Of a stretch of DNA of 64,000 nucleotides, positions 32,371-43,039 are shown piece after piece; within the stretch, counting starts at the first letter, position 1; the number at the start of each line of letters is the position of its first letter. Source of the DNA: Zerene cesonia (taxonomy: Eukaryota; Arthropoda; Insecta; Lepidoptera; Pieridae); contig NC_052126.1 in the NCBI RefSeq assembly GCF_012273895.1, positions 5,469,218 through 5,533,217 of the forward strand, read 5' to 3'. The notes under the pieces are model-generated. The model worked only from the letters and a program-made list of their open reading frames with translations. It had not been told where the DNA came from and searched no databases. The translations under genes and the position numbers were made by a program.

Positions 32371-32550
32371 TCACTAGCGATCCGCCACGGCTTCGCCCCT
32401 CGTATATATATAGCCTATAGCCGTCCTGAATAAATGGGCTATATAACACTGAAAGAATCAAATCGGACTAGTAGTTACTGAGCTTAGTGCGTTCAATCAA
32501 ACAACCAAACAAACTCATCAGCTTTATAATATTATATGCTATATATGTAC
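32371..32550 (-). mobile_element. Helitron-like element
   Basis: 'CACTAGCGATCCGCCACGGC', 'TATATATAGCCTATAGCCGT', 'AATAAATGGGCTATATAACA', 'CTGAAAGAATCAAATCGGAC' and 'TTTATAATATTATAT' in family order. Confidence 0.6.
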
Positions 32551-34445
32551 GACGGGCGAATCCGAGGCGGACCACTAGTTATATATAAACATTGTACATA
32601 AACTGTATAGAGAAGAGCTCTACAGCTTTTAAAAACCACTTTCACACATTAGTTTATTAGCTATGAACACCCTTAATGATTGTGTTTTTCCTTCATAAGG
32701 ATTAAAGCTATAAATTTACATAGCGTGATGTTACAACGAATGAAAAAAAAAATCTTAGGCGTGGTTTGCATGTCCGCTGTAGCCGCACCTTTCATAATTA
32801 GTTCTGCTAATGGATGTTGATGCGAGTTACCAGGAATTGAGCGGGTTTGTCAATATTAGAAGAAGGCTTGGTTGACCAATTGCGCGAAACGGGGTTAGGT
32901 TTTTGGGGGTGGTATCGTTTTCGTTTTATTTACGACTTACGATTTAGTTAATTGCTAATATATTTTCACAATCTTTCATTTGATATCTATATTATTAGGG
33001 AAAGAAAAAAATAAAACAAATGAAAACCCCTTTTTTAATTGCGGACGCCATTTTGCCACTACTGCAATTCTAATTACAAGAACTCATATGTCAAAATCCG
33101 TCCAGTGGTTTGTGCTGCAGAGAGTTTCAAAGAAATGGACGTACATAATTTGAATGTATAAAATATTGTGTATAAAATGTTTAAGGTCATAATACCTTTA
33201 TATTACTAGCTGAGCTACGCGGTTTTAACGATACCGAACCACAAGTAAAATCATTTATCGTCTATTAAAAAAATGTATATATTTAATTTGGATCTGATAA
33301 TATTTATAATATAAATTTAATGCAAATCCCATTTATATTATAAAAGTGGATTGTCTATATAGAAAAGTATGCAAAATATGCGATACACAAAAATAATTTA
33401 AAAATAATATTATAACATTCTAAATGTTTGTTAATTTATTTCTAGATATAAATATCAATTTATCATTGGACACTATTTTATACGACCTTTCCTAACAATA
33501 AATTATTTCTTGTAATGTAAATACTATGATATAGGCACCTTAGGGACATGTCGTATAAAGCAATTTTATGAATGTTATTTAGATTAAAAAGTAATTTAGC
33601 ACTCAAGTTTATAAAGTAATGATGTGTGTTGCTTGTTTTTAAGGAATGACTTTGTATCGAGTTTAATATATTTAGCGGGGACAGAATAACTTTTGAGTAA
33701 TATGTAATTTTCTAAATTATATTACTTTTCGTTTGTTTATTAACTGCCCCTCATTAGTTCTCTTTTTCTTATTGTGTTTATTCTTTATCTATCTCTGATT
33801 GAAATAAACACTGCGATAGATAACTTTGTAATAATTCGTCGAATAGTAAAGGTTCATCCTACGTTTTGCAATGGTCGTGATATGCCATGTATGCAACTAA
33901 ATGTTACCGACTATTGAGTTGGATAGCTTTGACAAGGCCGCAAGGAAATTTGTGCGTGAAATTCTATTAATTGATATCTTTGAGGTTACAAAATGCGCGG
34001 GAGAATTGACGCGTTCTTTTTTTTCAGTTGACAGCTTTCGAACGCGTGTTTGAATTGAATGACTATTAAAATTAAAGAAACAGGATACGAAGTTTCGCGC
34101 GGTTTTTTTTAAATGAGCGAATATTAATTTGTTTATGAAGCGAATTGAGGTCTGTTGTTTGTTACTAAATGATGCTGCATATTCATGTAGTGATATTACA
34201 CACTACCGTTATTGGCTAAATGCATTGGAGATTAATTATATGCTGATTAAATGTATTTAATCAATTGTTTATTAACATATATTAATGTCAATTATCATTG
34301 TAGGTAATTACGATAATATGTAAGTAATTCGTGTATTAATACGCAATATATTTTCATTTTGTTCATCTTTCAGCCAATGAAACTTATGTGGTCTATGGTC
34401 TTATAATAGAGGAAGAATAGAGGATTAATCAACTTACCAGAATAA

Positions 34446-36305
34446 CTAAAGATACAGCGTCGGGACTCTCTTTTGCGCTCCCAGAGACAACTTGTTCCCA
34501 AGTTTCTTGTAACCTTCGTTTTTAACCCTACATTTTGGTTTCTCATTCGTTTCAACGGGACAGCCCTTCAGCTCCCACACTAAATTCGTCAACGACTTCG
34601 GCCTGCTCAGTCTGCGCGATCGTTTTTCTGGCAACTTCGGCCCGTTGCCAGAATCACCAGACGTTCTCCCGCCGGAGTGGCTGGAGTCCAGAGTACCATC
34701 TAACTCCATAGCTTGGTGAATGTTTGACAGACTTTTGTATCGTATATTAAATATCGGCGAATCACCTTTAGTTAACGGTCTTATTGGACTAGTAACAGGA
34801 CTAGGGGTCTCTTTTGTTGGCGAGTGACTCTTTTGTGTGAACAACATTCTATTCTTTGTGTTGCTCACATTGTTTTTAATATATAGCTTAGGTAAATTCG
34901 GTACTGGCGCTAATGCTTTTTCCTTTATCGGCGTGGGTGTTATGGCGATTTTACGAGTTCGCTTCTCTGCTTTTTGGTTGAGCGGTTTCTTTGTCGGTAT
35001 CGTCTCTATGGGCGGTGGTTCTGGCTTTATTTCGGTTATTAAAGGCATATGTATAGGAGTTGGGGCGGGCGATGACGGTGCGGATTCGTGACGCGATATA
35101 TCATTGCAATATGAAGCTTTTATAGTCTTCGGCAGCGGGGCAAAACCCCGTACGTAATCGTAGATTTGATCTATTTCGTCGTACTCATCGGGGATGCTAT
35201 TTTCGTCTCCATGACTGCTGTAAATATGGTTGTGTTTGTTCATGTGCTTGTGGTGATTAGCTGAATCGGAGGAAGCGCTTCGTCGTAAGAAGTAGCCAGT
35301 TTTGATAAGCGGTGGTGCGTGAAGTGGCGCGTTCAAGAGCCTCTTAGGATCACCAAGTTTTCCGTCTAACACGTGGATTCTATCAACTACGTCTATTAAT
35401 AATCGATTGCACTTTTCAACCAGCCTCGAAAACTCCATGAAGTTCTTTATTTGCTCCTCGTTCTTGCACCTTAGCATTTTCAATGGCGCCGCTAGAGGTA
35501 GAGCAATGAGTGAGTTGCCTTCTTTCTGCAAAGGCAATGCGAAGACATGGTCTTCTTCGAATATAGACAGGAGTCGTATCTCTGGTACGAAATGACTGGC
35601 ACTTTTCAAGCCTCTCGGCGGCGTTCCGTGAACTAATCTTACTGTTATTGGCAAACGTTTAGTCAATAAAGTCTTAGCTGTGTGAACGCCACTTATGTTT
35701 TCTTCTTTAGCAATGGCCGAGAACTTTCCCCGCTGATCCAAACTTAACAATACCGTATCACCTTTCGAGTCGGTGCATTTCAAATATTTACTCTTCCCTA
35801 AAAAAGCTTCCCCTCGCGGCATCAGGACCTCACCAGCTGGTAGATTTCTCGCGCCATCAGCCGTTATATTACCATCTAAATCTGTTTTAGCGCATATTAC
35901 CCTCACTGGTTCTCTCACTAAGCACCCATCGTCTAGTTTTCGTCTAGCTAGCTCCGATACTGACTCTATACACCTCACAGCCCTGCCTTCTTCACTGAGT
36001 AGTTCGAAATACCCTTTATACGTATCCGGGATGGCGATTCTTGGCCCAATGCTGACCATGCGTCTGCCTTCTTTCAATTTGATGGCTTGAGCGATGATTT
36101 TCTTTCTCTTTCCCGCTGAGACAACAAGGGCTGTGCTCTGCAGGCCCGGGCTAGGCAGTGTGGGCACGCCGAGCCCTCCATACTGTCCTTTGATGATCTT
36201 GGCGACATTTGGGAGGCGGTTCTTGACGACGAACTCGCGGAGGTAGAGGCCTTCCTCAGACCAGCGCGATGCAGCAACTACGACTTGCCCGTCAGTGGCT
36301 GCCAT
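34446..36305 (-). CDS. CABIT-domain protein, serrano/GAREM-like, 619 aa
   Basis: The start chosen is the ATG at 36305 (MAATDGQVV), 15 nt downstream of a splice acceptor (TTTCAG at 36319-36324), so an upstream non-coding exon exists. Residues about 20-285 form a CABIT domain: RLPNVAKIIKGQY, then SIGPRIAIPDTYKGYFELL, close in pattern to the IGPKIEIP...F.LL block of GAREM/THEMIS proteins, then GKFSAIAKEENISG and FALPLQKEGNSLIALPL. CABIT proteins are adaptors downstream of receptors; Drosophila serrano acts with planar cell polarity genes in tracheal tube length. Residues after about 330 are disordered, His-rich (HHKHMNKHNH), then Pro/Ser/Thr-rich with SP and TP sites, and end with a basic conserved-looking segment (RRLSRPKSLTNLVWELKG). 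No C-terminal SAM domain is present. The whole coding region is one exon; the stop is 10 nt before a strong GTAAGT donor. Family assignment is good, the serrano name less certain. Confidence 0.8.
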   Translation of the reverse strand: MAATDGQVVVAASRWSEEGLYLREFVVKNRLPNVAKIIKGQYGGLGVPTLPSPGLQSTALVVSAGKRKKIIAQAIKLKEGRRMVSIGPRIAIPDTYKGYFELLSEEGRAVRCIESVSELARRKLDDGCLVREPVRVICAKTDLDGNITADGARNLPAGEVLMPRGEAFLGKSKYLKCTDSKGDTVLLSLDQRGKFSAIAKEENISGVHTAKTLLTKRLPITVRLVHGTPPRGLKSASHFVPEIRLLSIFEEDHVFALPLQKEGNSLIALPLAAPLKMLRCKNEEQIKNFMEFSRLVEKCNRLLIDVVDRIHVLDGKLGDPKRLLNAPLHAPPLIKTGYFLRRSASSDSANHHKHMNKHNHIYSSHGDENSIPDEYDEIDQIYDYVRGFAPLPKTIKASYCNDISRHESAPSSPAPTPIHMPLITEIKPEPPPIETIPTKKPLNQKAEKRTRKIAITPTPIKEKALAPVPNLPKLYIKNNVSNTKNRMLFTQKSHSPTKETPSPVTSPIRPLTKGDSPIFNIRYKSLSNIHQAMELDGTLDSSHSGGRTSGDSGNGPKLPEKRSRRLSRPKSLTNLVWELKGCPVETNEKPKCRVKNEGYKKLGNKLSLGAQKRVPTLYL

Positions 36306-36312
36306 CTTTATG

Positions 36313-36318
36313 TCACAT
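36313..36318 (-). promoter_or_regulatory. Start-stop minimal uORF at the first bases of the coding exon
   Basis: Read on the minus strand, the exon begins immediately after TTTCAG with ATGTGA, a start codon directly followed by a stop, 7 nt before the CABIT gene's own ATG. Start-stop elements are known to stall initiating ribosomes; effect here is inference. Confidence 0.4.
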
Positions 36319-36319
36319 C

Positions 36320-38190
36320 TGAAATACAGACAGAAATAGTAAGTGATTTGATTTAACATTCTTGTTCATCAATAACAGTAACAGTTTTGATAATTTTTCA
36401 TTTAAAAGTGAGACGTAAGATTCACTCAACTCAAACGTCTCAAAATATGAGTTTGCAATTTTACATATAGTATGATTCGACGTATCAAATAAGAGACTAT
36501 TTACTTGCAAGTTAAAAATTTTATTATTGATTACCATCATCCTTAATCATAATGTAATAAGTTAATAATACTGTAGATGCTCAAATTTTAGGATAATTAT
36601 ATCCTATACTATAAAATCAACATAAATCTACAGTGGCGAACTAACAATATATATCGTAAAATATATAGAGCTTGTTACGTCACAAAGAAAGAATTCAAAG
36701 ACTCTTAAATTAAGCAAAAATTTACATAGACAATATAAGATAAAAGTTACCGTTCGAGAGTCTTAAAAGAAAGAGCAGGTTCTTTATTTCACGAAGGTCA
36801 GTGCTTCGCCAATGCTCAAAGATTTAGACCAGTGATAAAACTCCAGACTATATCTTTTATGGTCTGTGCTTCATAGACTTGAGTGTTCTTAAAGTCATGG
36901 TCGCTTATAACTTCAGATTGAACGAGAAAACTAATTTGAATTTATATTTGAAACCTTAGACTTTAGGAAATTGTTATAAATAAGGAACAGAATGTATTTC
37001 ATAAAAGGAATGATTTACGGAACAGTTCGGAAATGGGAAATGTTAGATACGAAAATTTTATTAGTACATTCGTAATACTTAATTTGTAATTTAAAACGTA
37101 GTATAGTTATATGTGTATAGATAAGTTTAGTTAATAGTTATTCATAATAAGAGACTATATTTATGTATTTTGATATTGAGTTCTGCATCCTTTGCTGGTT
37201 TTACTTCGAAGCTTTTAGTTTATCCTCTCACTATATAATGCTAATTTTGTGTATAATATGCTATTTAATAATTAGTACAGACTATAATATACTATGGGAT
37301 TTTGTTGTCTATGTTTATATATATTTGTCTGTGTGAAATTATTTTTAGAAAATTTGAAAACTTCTTTCAAATGAATCAACCGCGCAATAAAATAAAACAG
37401 TAATCCAAACACACCAAACAGTTATCTCAATTTCATAACAGTTAACTGGGAGTGTACGTAAAACCGCGTGAACCAATAAGTATAGCTGTGGACCGCGGAC
37501 CGCAATGTTTTTATCATTCAATGCTCTGATAATATACAGTTACGTAAAACGTAATGATTCACTTCTAAAAAGTAGTGCGTATGTTGGTGGCACAGTGGGA
37601 GAAATTTATTTAAAACTAGCTCTTGCCCGCGGCTTCGCATGTGCTTGATTAAGTAGTTTAATAGATGTTATTGTACACAACGACAGTACGAAACTAGGAA
37701 AAAAAGCAGTATAAAAGAGTAAATAGAGAAAATTTCAAAAAGATAAAACTTATAGAATTGATTGTAAGCGATAACTAGCGATCTTCAAACCATAATTCCA
37801 TCCAAAATACATCATTTTTAATAAAATTATTTGTACAGAGAAAATAAAAACACGTTCTTACTTCAACAATCTTAAGCAATATGATAAACCTTCAGTACAT
37901 TTCTTCACAACATAGTATAAAGCATAGTCGCTTTCCGCGTCTGCCCCTATATATGTATGTATGCTTTAAGCAAAGATCTAATACATCTTCGAAACACAAA
38001 ACGGATTTTGATGGGGTTTTTCAACAGATGGAGTGATTCCAGAGGAAGGTTTACATGTCTAAGATGTATTAAATTACTCCGAGTTTGCGAAGCCGCAGGC
38101 TAAAACAAGTTTTACATTACGCGCAATACGGGTATAATATTTATTTATTGTCCAGTACTATTTTAAGCCCTTTTTAGAGTAGAAAGTGTT
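36320..38190. other. Non-coding stretch upstream of the CABIT gene
   Basis: Mostly AT-rich DNA with no coding frame. Helitron-like ends lie at 37617-37670 (CTAGCTCTTGCCCGCGGCTT) and, in the other orientation, at 37915-38105 ('AAAACGGATTTTGATGGGG' to 'TTTGCGAAGCCGCAGGCTAA'). It may be intron if the 5' exon is far upstream. Confidence 0.5.
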
Positions 38191-38294
38191 TTGGAAACTG
38201 GCCCTGATTTATAATATAGGACTCCCACTGCAATAGTGGGTAGTACTTTACAGTATATAATGTTTGGGCAACTGGCCCTGATTTATGTAGGACC

Positions 38295-38529
38295 ACTGCA
38301 ATAGTGACCGCCTCCTTGGTACAGTGGTTAACGCGTGAGCGTAGAACCAAGGGGTCCTGGGTTCAATTCCCGGTGGGGACGCACGCAAAAAAAAAAAAAT
38401 GTCTCGGTCTGGCAGGACACAGAAGGCTGATCACCTACTTGTCCGTAATGAAAATCGATTAGTGAAACAGATGTACATCATCTGCCCCATACCCCACTAC
38501 ACGGGACTTCACTTTTACTGCAATAGTGA
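38295..38529 (+). mobile_element. tRNA-derived SINE with 13-bp target site duplication
   Basis: ACTGCAATAGTGA occurs at 38295-38307 and again at 38517-38529 and brackets a 209-bp element. The head holds a Pol III A box (TGGTACAGTGG, 38317-38327) and B box (GGTTCAATTCC, 38360-38370), then GGTGGGGACGCACGC, an A-run, and a body with 'ATGTCTCGGTCTGGCAGGAC' and 'CTGCCCCATACCCCACTAC'. It resembles the abundant tRNA-derived SINEs of butterflies (such as Metulj of Heliconius), by memory only. The region just upstream (38198-38306) contains a further ~70-bp tandem duplication that includes the target sequence. Confidence 0.9.
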
Positions 38530-38764
38530 ACTATCTCCTAAACTCCACTCTCGGTCTGGCTAAGATAAGAGGTTATATTTTCTGTGCCCAGCGCCCAGTG
38601 TGCCACCGGTGTTACGTAATGCGGAACGTAATGTTATTCGGCATAACAGCTATTGTTTCTGTACGTTGACCTTCATACGGAGTTATATAACCGTTTAATT
38701 AAATGCTCATATCGTCTGAGGGGGGGTCATGTGCCATACATAACCTAATTAGCAGTTGTTATCT

Positions 38765-38955
38765 AGACTTATATTATAAAGAGAAAAGATTTGTTTGTTC
38801 GCAGTGAATAACTTTCGAAACTACTGAACTGAATTGAATTATACTTTTACCAGCAGGAAGCTCCATTATTCCTGAGTGACATAGATAATATTTTTTTTTG
38901 TTTCTATCCTAGGTTGATCCAGGCGAAGCCTACGGATCTAAATACCTAGTAGTGT
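38765..38955 (+). mobile_element. Decayed Helitron-like element
   Basis: 'TATTATAAAGAGAAAAGATT', 'AACTTTCGAAACTACTGAAC' and 'CCAGGCGAAGCCTACGG' follow the family's order; the end is weak. Confidence 0.35.
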
Positions 38956-39035
38956 TAAACTTCACTCGAAAAGTGGGAGTTCGAGACCAGACGAGTAAGT
39001 AACAAGTACATCAATGTTTTCTATTTATCTACATA

Positions 39036-39196
39036 CTAGCTGTAACCCGTGGCGTCGCTCGCGTGGTACCCGGGTAAAAATTAGCCTATGTCCAGACTAT
39101 AATCTATCACTGATCCAAATTTCATACAGATATGATTCGCGTAAAAGAGTAACATGCTTCCATAGATTCTTACAAACTTTTGCGTTTATAATAGGA
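39036..39196 (-). mobile_element. Helitron-like element, CTAGCTGTAACCCGTGG type
   Basis: It starts CTAGCTGTAACCCGTGGCGT, has 'GGTACCCGGGTAAAAATTAG' and 'GTAAAAGAGTAACATGC', and ends 'TTTATAATAGGAT'. It pairs with the copy at 11837. Confidence 0.7.
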
Positions 39197-40311
39197 TTAT
39201 CCACATCACTATTGGTCCAAATTCTAAAGGAAACCGGCATATTCCAAGTTGTTCCAATATTCCAAAAAATGCCACGACAATCAAACCAAAAAGATGAACC
39301 AAGCTGAGATGAAGAACCATATTTGAATGAGTATGTGTAATAGACGTGTGTTTTGATTATCATCATCATCATAGTTATCATCAGCTCATGTGTTCCAACT
39401 GCAGGGACACGGGCTTCCTAAGAGTTCAGACTATAGAAGATAGCTTGTTTCGTCGTCTCATTCGAATTAACATATCATTATTATTTTTTGTTTGTAAAAA
39501 TAAACGTATATTTAAAATTTTTATGATACGTATTCTGTCATTTCAATATCCTAGCCTATTTTATAAATCTAAATGCCTGCTTCACCACTTTGTCCTGATA
39601 TATTATCTAACACTTTTCGATGCATATAGTCATTTTAACTGATCGAAAAGCTAACCAGAAAATATCCAGAAGTTATGAAAAAAATGTACCTGCAAGTAAA
39701 TAAAAATAAATAAATAAAAAATCATTCATTGAACAAATTATATATCACATAAATATGGACCCCAGGGTCCCAATATAGCTTTCGCTGTGTTTCAATTCTA
39801 ACTAGTATTAGTAAGTTTGTGATGATAACTGTTTATTATTTCACGTGTAAACAGCTGATTAAAGTTTATAATAGGCAAAAGTGAAGCCGCGGGCTCAAGC
39901 TGGTCCACAGCAAACAACTGTCAAGTCATCCATACAAAACAAACGCCTGTCCATTTGATTCACTGAGATATCGACACAATGGGAGAATCGATAAAAAAAT
40001 ATAATTTTTCGACTCGATCACGACTCGATCGCACGATTGGTTTTGTACCTCGGGGTATAATATTGTAGATAACTGTACTGGAACTCTGTTAGACAAATAA
40101 GGCGCGTCTGGTAGGGCCTTTACGTAAGCGAGAACTGTATAATTATTTTTAAGAAGGAACTATACAGTCTTCAATGGGACCACATGGGGGCACCAGCTTT
40201 CCAATAAATCTGTTCTTCAGAAGTTCAGATGTAAGAAACCCAAAAAAAGTACATATCATCCCATTTATATTTCGTCAACTTATTACAGTTTGAAGGCCGT
40301 TTAGTTTAATA

Positions 40312-40495
40312 TCTAATATATAAAATTCTCGTGTCACAGTTTTCGTTGCCATACTCCTCCGAAACGGCTTGACCGATTCCTCTGAAATTTTGTAAGCATA
40401 TTGGGTAGGTCTGAGAATCGGCCAACATCTATTTTTTATCCCGATATTCCTACGGGATACGGACTTACGCGGGTGAAACCGCGGGGCGCAGCTAG
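40312..40495 (+). mobile_element. Full-length Helitron, variant 5' end
   Basis: It begins TCTAATATATAAAATTCTCG and ends in the canonical CCGCGGGGCGCAGCTAG. The first two thirds ('CTCCGAAACGGCTTGACCGA', 'AAGCATATTGGGTAGGTCTG') differ from Lep1 copies, while the last third is the same. A second member is at 58016-58209. Confidence 0.8.
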
Positions 40496-40663
40496 TGTTA
40501 TTATATACAAGACTTTATTTAAGAAACATGCCGTTAATTTATAATTTCGATATATTTTTGGATAATTCTTGAGCTAATTTAAGAAGTTGTTTTCAATGCT
40601 AAAATTTGTGTTGTTTTTCCTGTTACATCATTAGCAATATCACTTGTATTTTTATAAGCGAAA

Positions 40664-40826
40664 CATGTCGCGAGTACCGAAAGAGTAGAAGAAATTCGAT
40701 TACTGTGGCAGGATCACGGGTGGCCGAGAGGCTAGGCGTTGCTACGGTTAGGCAAGATACGCAGGTTCGAATCCTGCCTCGTGATCAAATTTTTTCTATT
40801 CTTTCAAAATTTCTCATGTCGCGAGT
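40664..40826 (+). mobile_element. 139-bp tRNA-like mobile unit with 12-bp target site duplication
   Basis: CATGTCGCGAGT is present at 40664-40675 and 40815-40826. Between them lie 139 bp: a 38-bp leader, a complete tRNA cloverleaf (40714-40785), a T-run and a short tail. A second copy of the same leader, cloverleaf and tail lies at 55245-55733, so the unit is repeated. It has no poly-A tail and no body like a standard SINE, and its left border is 45 bp upstream of the A box, further than a Pol III transcript would start. Confidence 0.7.
40714..40785 (+). tRNA. tRNA-like gene, probably derived from tRNA-Ser, function doubtful
   Basis: The sequence folds fully: acceptor TCACGGG/CTCGTGA (one G-T pair), D stem GCC/GGC with a G-G D loop, anticodon stem TTGCT/GGCAA, 5-nt variable loop and T stem GCAGG/CCTGC with loop TTCGAAT. 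A box TGGCCGAGAGG and B box GGTTCGAATCC match consensus, and TTTTTT lies at 40790-40795. The anticodon loop is ACGGTTA: anticodon GGT (Thr) with C instead of the universal T at position 33. The D and T arms look like tRNA-Ser, but the long variable arm of tRNA-Ser is absent. It is more likely a tRNA-derived transposed unit than a working tRNA. Confidence 0.45.
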
Positions 40827-40977
40827 TTTCAAGATATGGTAACATATGTTCATAACATTGAGACAGTATTAATGTGTTCTTTAGAGGGATACGCTTAAGT
40901 GACCTACTGTTACTTTATAAAATTTATTTCTACAAAAAAGGTCAGGCAAAAACCTGCATGGAAAAACGAATGAGATA

Positions 40978-41120
40978 AAATCTCCTTCCCTCTTGAGTGT
41001 GGGAGGCTGAGGCTCCTTTCCTTTTCCTCACCTTCCCTATTCCTTTTCGGCTCATGGCCGGTTATGATCACTAACCATGTGACCCATCAGTTCAGGTCCC
41101 CGCTATGACATAAAAATATA
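40978..41120 (+). mobile_element. Non-LTR 3' tail / SINE-like repeat
   Basis: Pyrimidine-rich 'CCTTTCCTTTTCCTCACCTT', then 'GGTTATGATCACTAACCATG', 'GACCCATCAGTTCA' and GACATAAAAA, the family's block order. Confidence 0.6.
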
Positions 41121-41949
41121 TACTTCACCCGCTCGTTTGCTAGCCTCCAGGCATCTCCCTGATGGAGTCGCATTTCCCATGTACTTGTTATTGATGTCGG
41201 CTCTGAGTCTCCTTGTTAGGACAAGTTATATTACAGCTGTGATTATAGGAAGTATTTTTAAATATGCTAGATTATAAAACATAGTGGAAGCTTTATATCA
41301 ATTCACCTTATAATTAGATTAGCTCAGAAGTTCTTCAGAGTAGTGAAAATGGATTATACATCGTATGAAGATATAAAAAGTCAATGTTTTCCACTAATTG
41401 GTATATTATCACATTGTTGAAATGACGGAAGAAACATGATTAATGCTGAAGTAACATTATTTGGGCATAATATCATGGTATAAATTTTACATATGTGGAT
41501 CAGAAACTAAACTGTCTGTGCTTCTACATTTTACTACATATAACATAACAATAACAACAACACAAACATACATACATTGCGGAAAATTACGTACTTTGTT
41601 TTTAATTACTGTCTTATTTGTTATGTATTTTTTATATAAAACATGATGTAATAATGTGTACGTATAGTTAAACATTGACAAAGTCTAAATAAATAAATAA
41701 AAAAGTCTAGTATGGAAGGGCTGGATCGAGTCGTGTTACAGGTTTGTCTGAATTGCGTTATTTCAATGTATTCTTACTCAATGAACGATTCTAATTTCTA
41801 TTATTTTTTTTTTATTTTACCTATGTAGAAAAACACATAGTTACTGTTTTAAAAAAAGCCAGCATCTCTAAGATTACGCAACAGCTTTTGACGATTTTTT
41901 TTATTAGTTAAGAGTATTTCAAGAGTAAGGTTATATGTATACTAACCCA

Positions 41950-42025
41950 AATAAAATATAGTTTTAAAAAACTAAAAAACACGCTTTTCAAGCACATCAA
42001 ACTAAAAACTATAAAATAATTTTTA
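41950..42025 (+). mobile_element. Left end of a TIR element running into the gap
   Basis: 'AACTAAAAAACACGCTTTTC' is the end sequence of the TIR family (compare 56670). The 63 bases 41960-42022 are the exact reverse complement of 54279-54341 at the other side of the third gap. Confidence 0.65.
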
Positions 42026-43025
42026 NNNNNNNNNNNNNNNNNNNNNNNNNNNNNNNNNNNNNNNNNNNNNNNNNNNNNNNNNNNNNNNNNNNNNNNNNNN
42101 NNNNNNNNNNNNNNNNNNNNNNNNNNNNNNNNNNNNNNNNNNNNNNNNNNNNNNNNNNNNNNNNNNNNNNNNNNNNNNNNNNNNNNNNNNNNNNNNNNNN
42201 NNNNNNNNNNNNNNNNNNNNNNNNNNNNNNNNNNNNNNNNNNNNNNNNNNNNNNNNNNNNNNNNNNNNNNNNNNNNNNNNNNNNNNNNNNNNNNNNNNNN
42301 NNNNNNNNNNNNNNNNNNNNNNNNNNNNNNNNNNNNNNNNNNNNNNNNNNNNNNNNNNNNNNNNNNNNNNNNNNNNNNNNNNNNNNNNNNNNNNNNNNNN
42401 NNNNNNNNNNNNNNNNNNNNNNNNNNNNNNNNNNNNNNNNNNNNNNNNNNNNNNNNNNNNNNNNNNNNNNNNNNNNNNNNNNNNNNNNNNNNNNNNNNNN
42501 NNNNNNNNNNNNNNNNNNNNNNNNNNNNNNNNNNNNNNNNNNNNNNNNNNNNNNNNNNNNNNNNNNNNNNNNNNNNNNNNNNNNNNNNNNNNNNNNNNNN
42601 NNNNNNNNNNNNNNNNNNNNNNNNNNNNNNNNNNNNNNNNNNNNNNNNNNNNNNNNNNNNNNNNNNNNNNNNNNNNNNNNNNNNNNNNNNNNNNNNNNNN
42701 NNNNNNNNNNNNNNNNNNNNNNNNNNNNNNNNNNNNNNNNNNNNNNNNNNNNNNNNNNNNNNNNNNNNNNNNNNNNNNNNNNNNNNNNNNNNNNNNNNNN
42801 NNNNNNNNNNNNNNNNNNNNNNNNNNNNNNNNNNNNNNNNNNNNNNNNNNNNNNNNNNNNNNNNNNNNNNNNNNNNNNNNNNNNNNNNNNNNNNNNNNNN
42901 NNNNNNNNNNNNNNNNNNNNNNNNNNNNNNNNNNNNNNNNNNNNNNNNNNNNNNNNNNNNNNNNNNNNNNNNNNNNNNNNNNNNNNNNNNNNNNNNNNNN
43001 NNNNNNNNNNNNNNNNNNNNNNNNN
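42026..43025. other. Assembly gap of exactly 1000 N
   Basis: Placeholder gap. Both flanks carry ends of the same type of TIR element (AACACGCTTTT left, AAAAGCGTGTT right), so the missing DNA is probably the body of that transposon. Confidence 0.98.
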
Positions 43026-43039
43026 GGGAAGTGGGAGAA

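Larger units (their letters stand above)
26450..34445. other. Long intergenic stretch without a supported gene
   Basis: Apart from the repeats listed separately (27022, 31279, 32371) I see AT-rich DNA with only short spurious frames. A small direct repeat of ATGCATTAATG lies at 31008-31036. A segment at 26890-27000 has balanced base composition and may be a repeat fragment, but I found no second copy here. Confidence 0.55.

Noticed and set aside
34837..36090. Several plus-strand frames of 60-105 codons
   Set aside because: They are shadows of the CABIT gene on the opposite strand.
40714..40785. Functional tRNA-Thr(GGT) gene
   Set aside because: Position 33 is C, GGT-anticodon Thr tRNAs are not expected in eukaryotes, and the surrounding unit is bounded by a target duplication.
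40606..40842. 78-codon frame across the tRNA-like unit
   Set aside because: The sequence is explained by the cloverleaf and its flanks; the same frame is not kept in the 55-kb copy.
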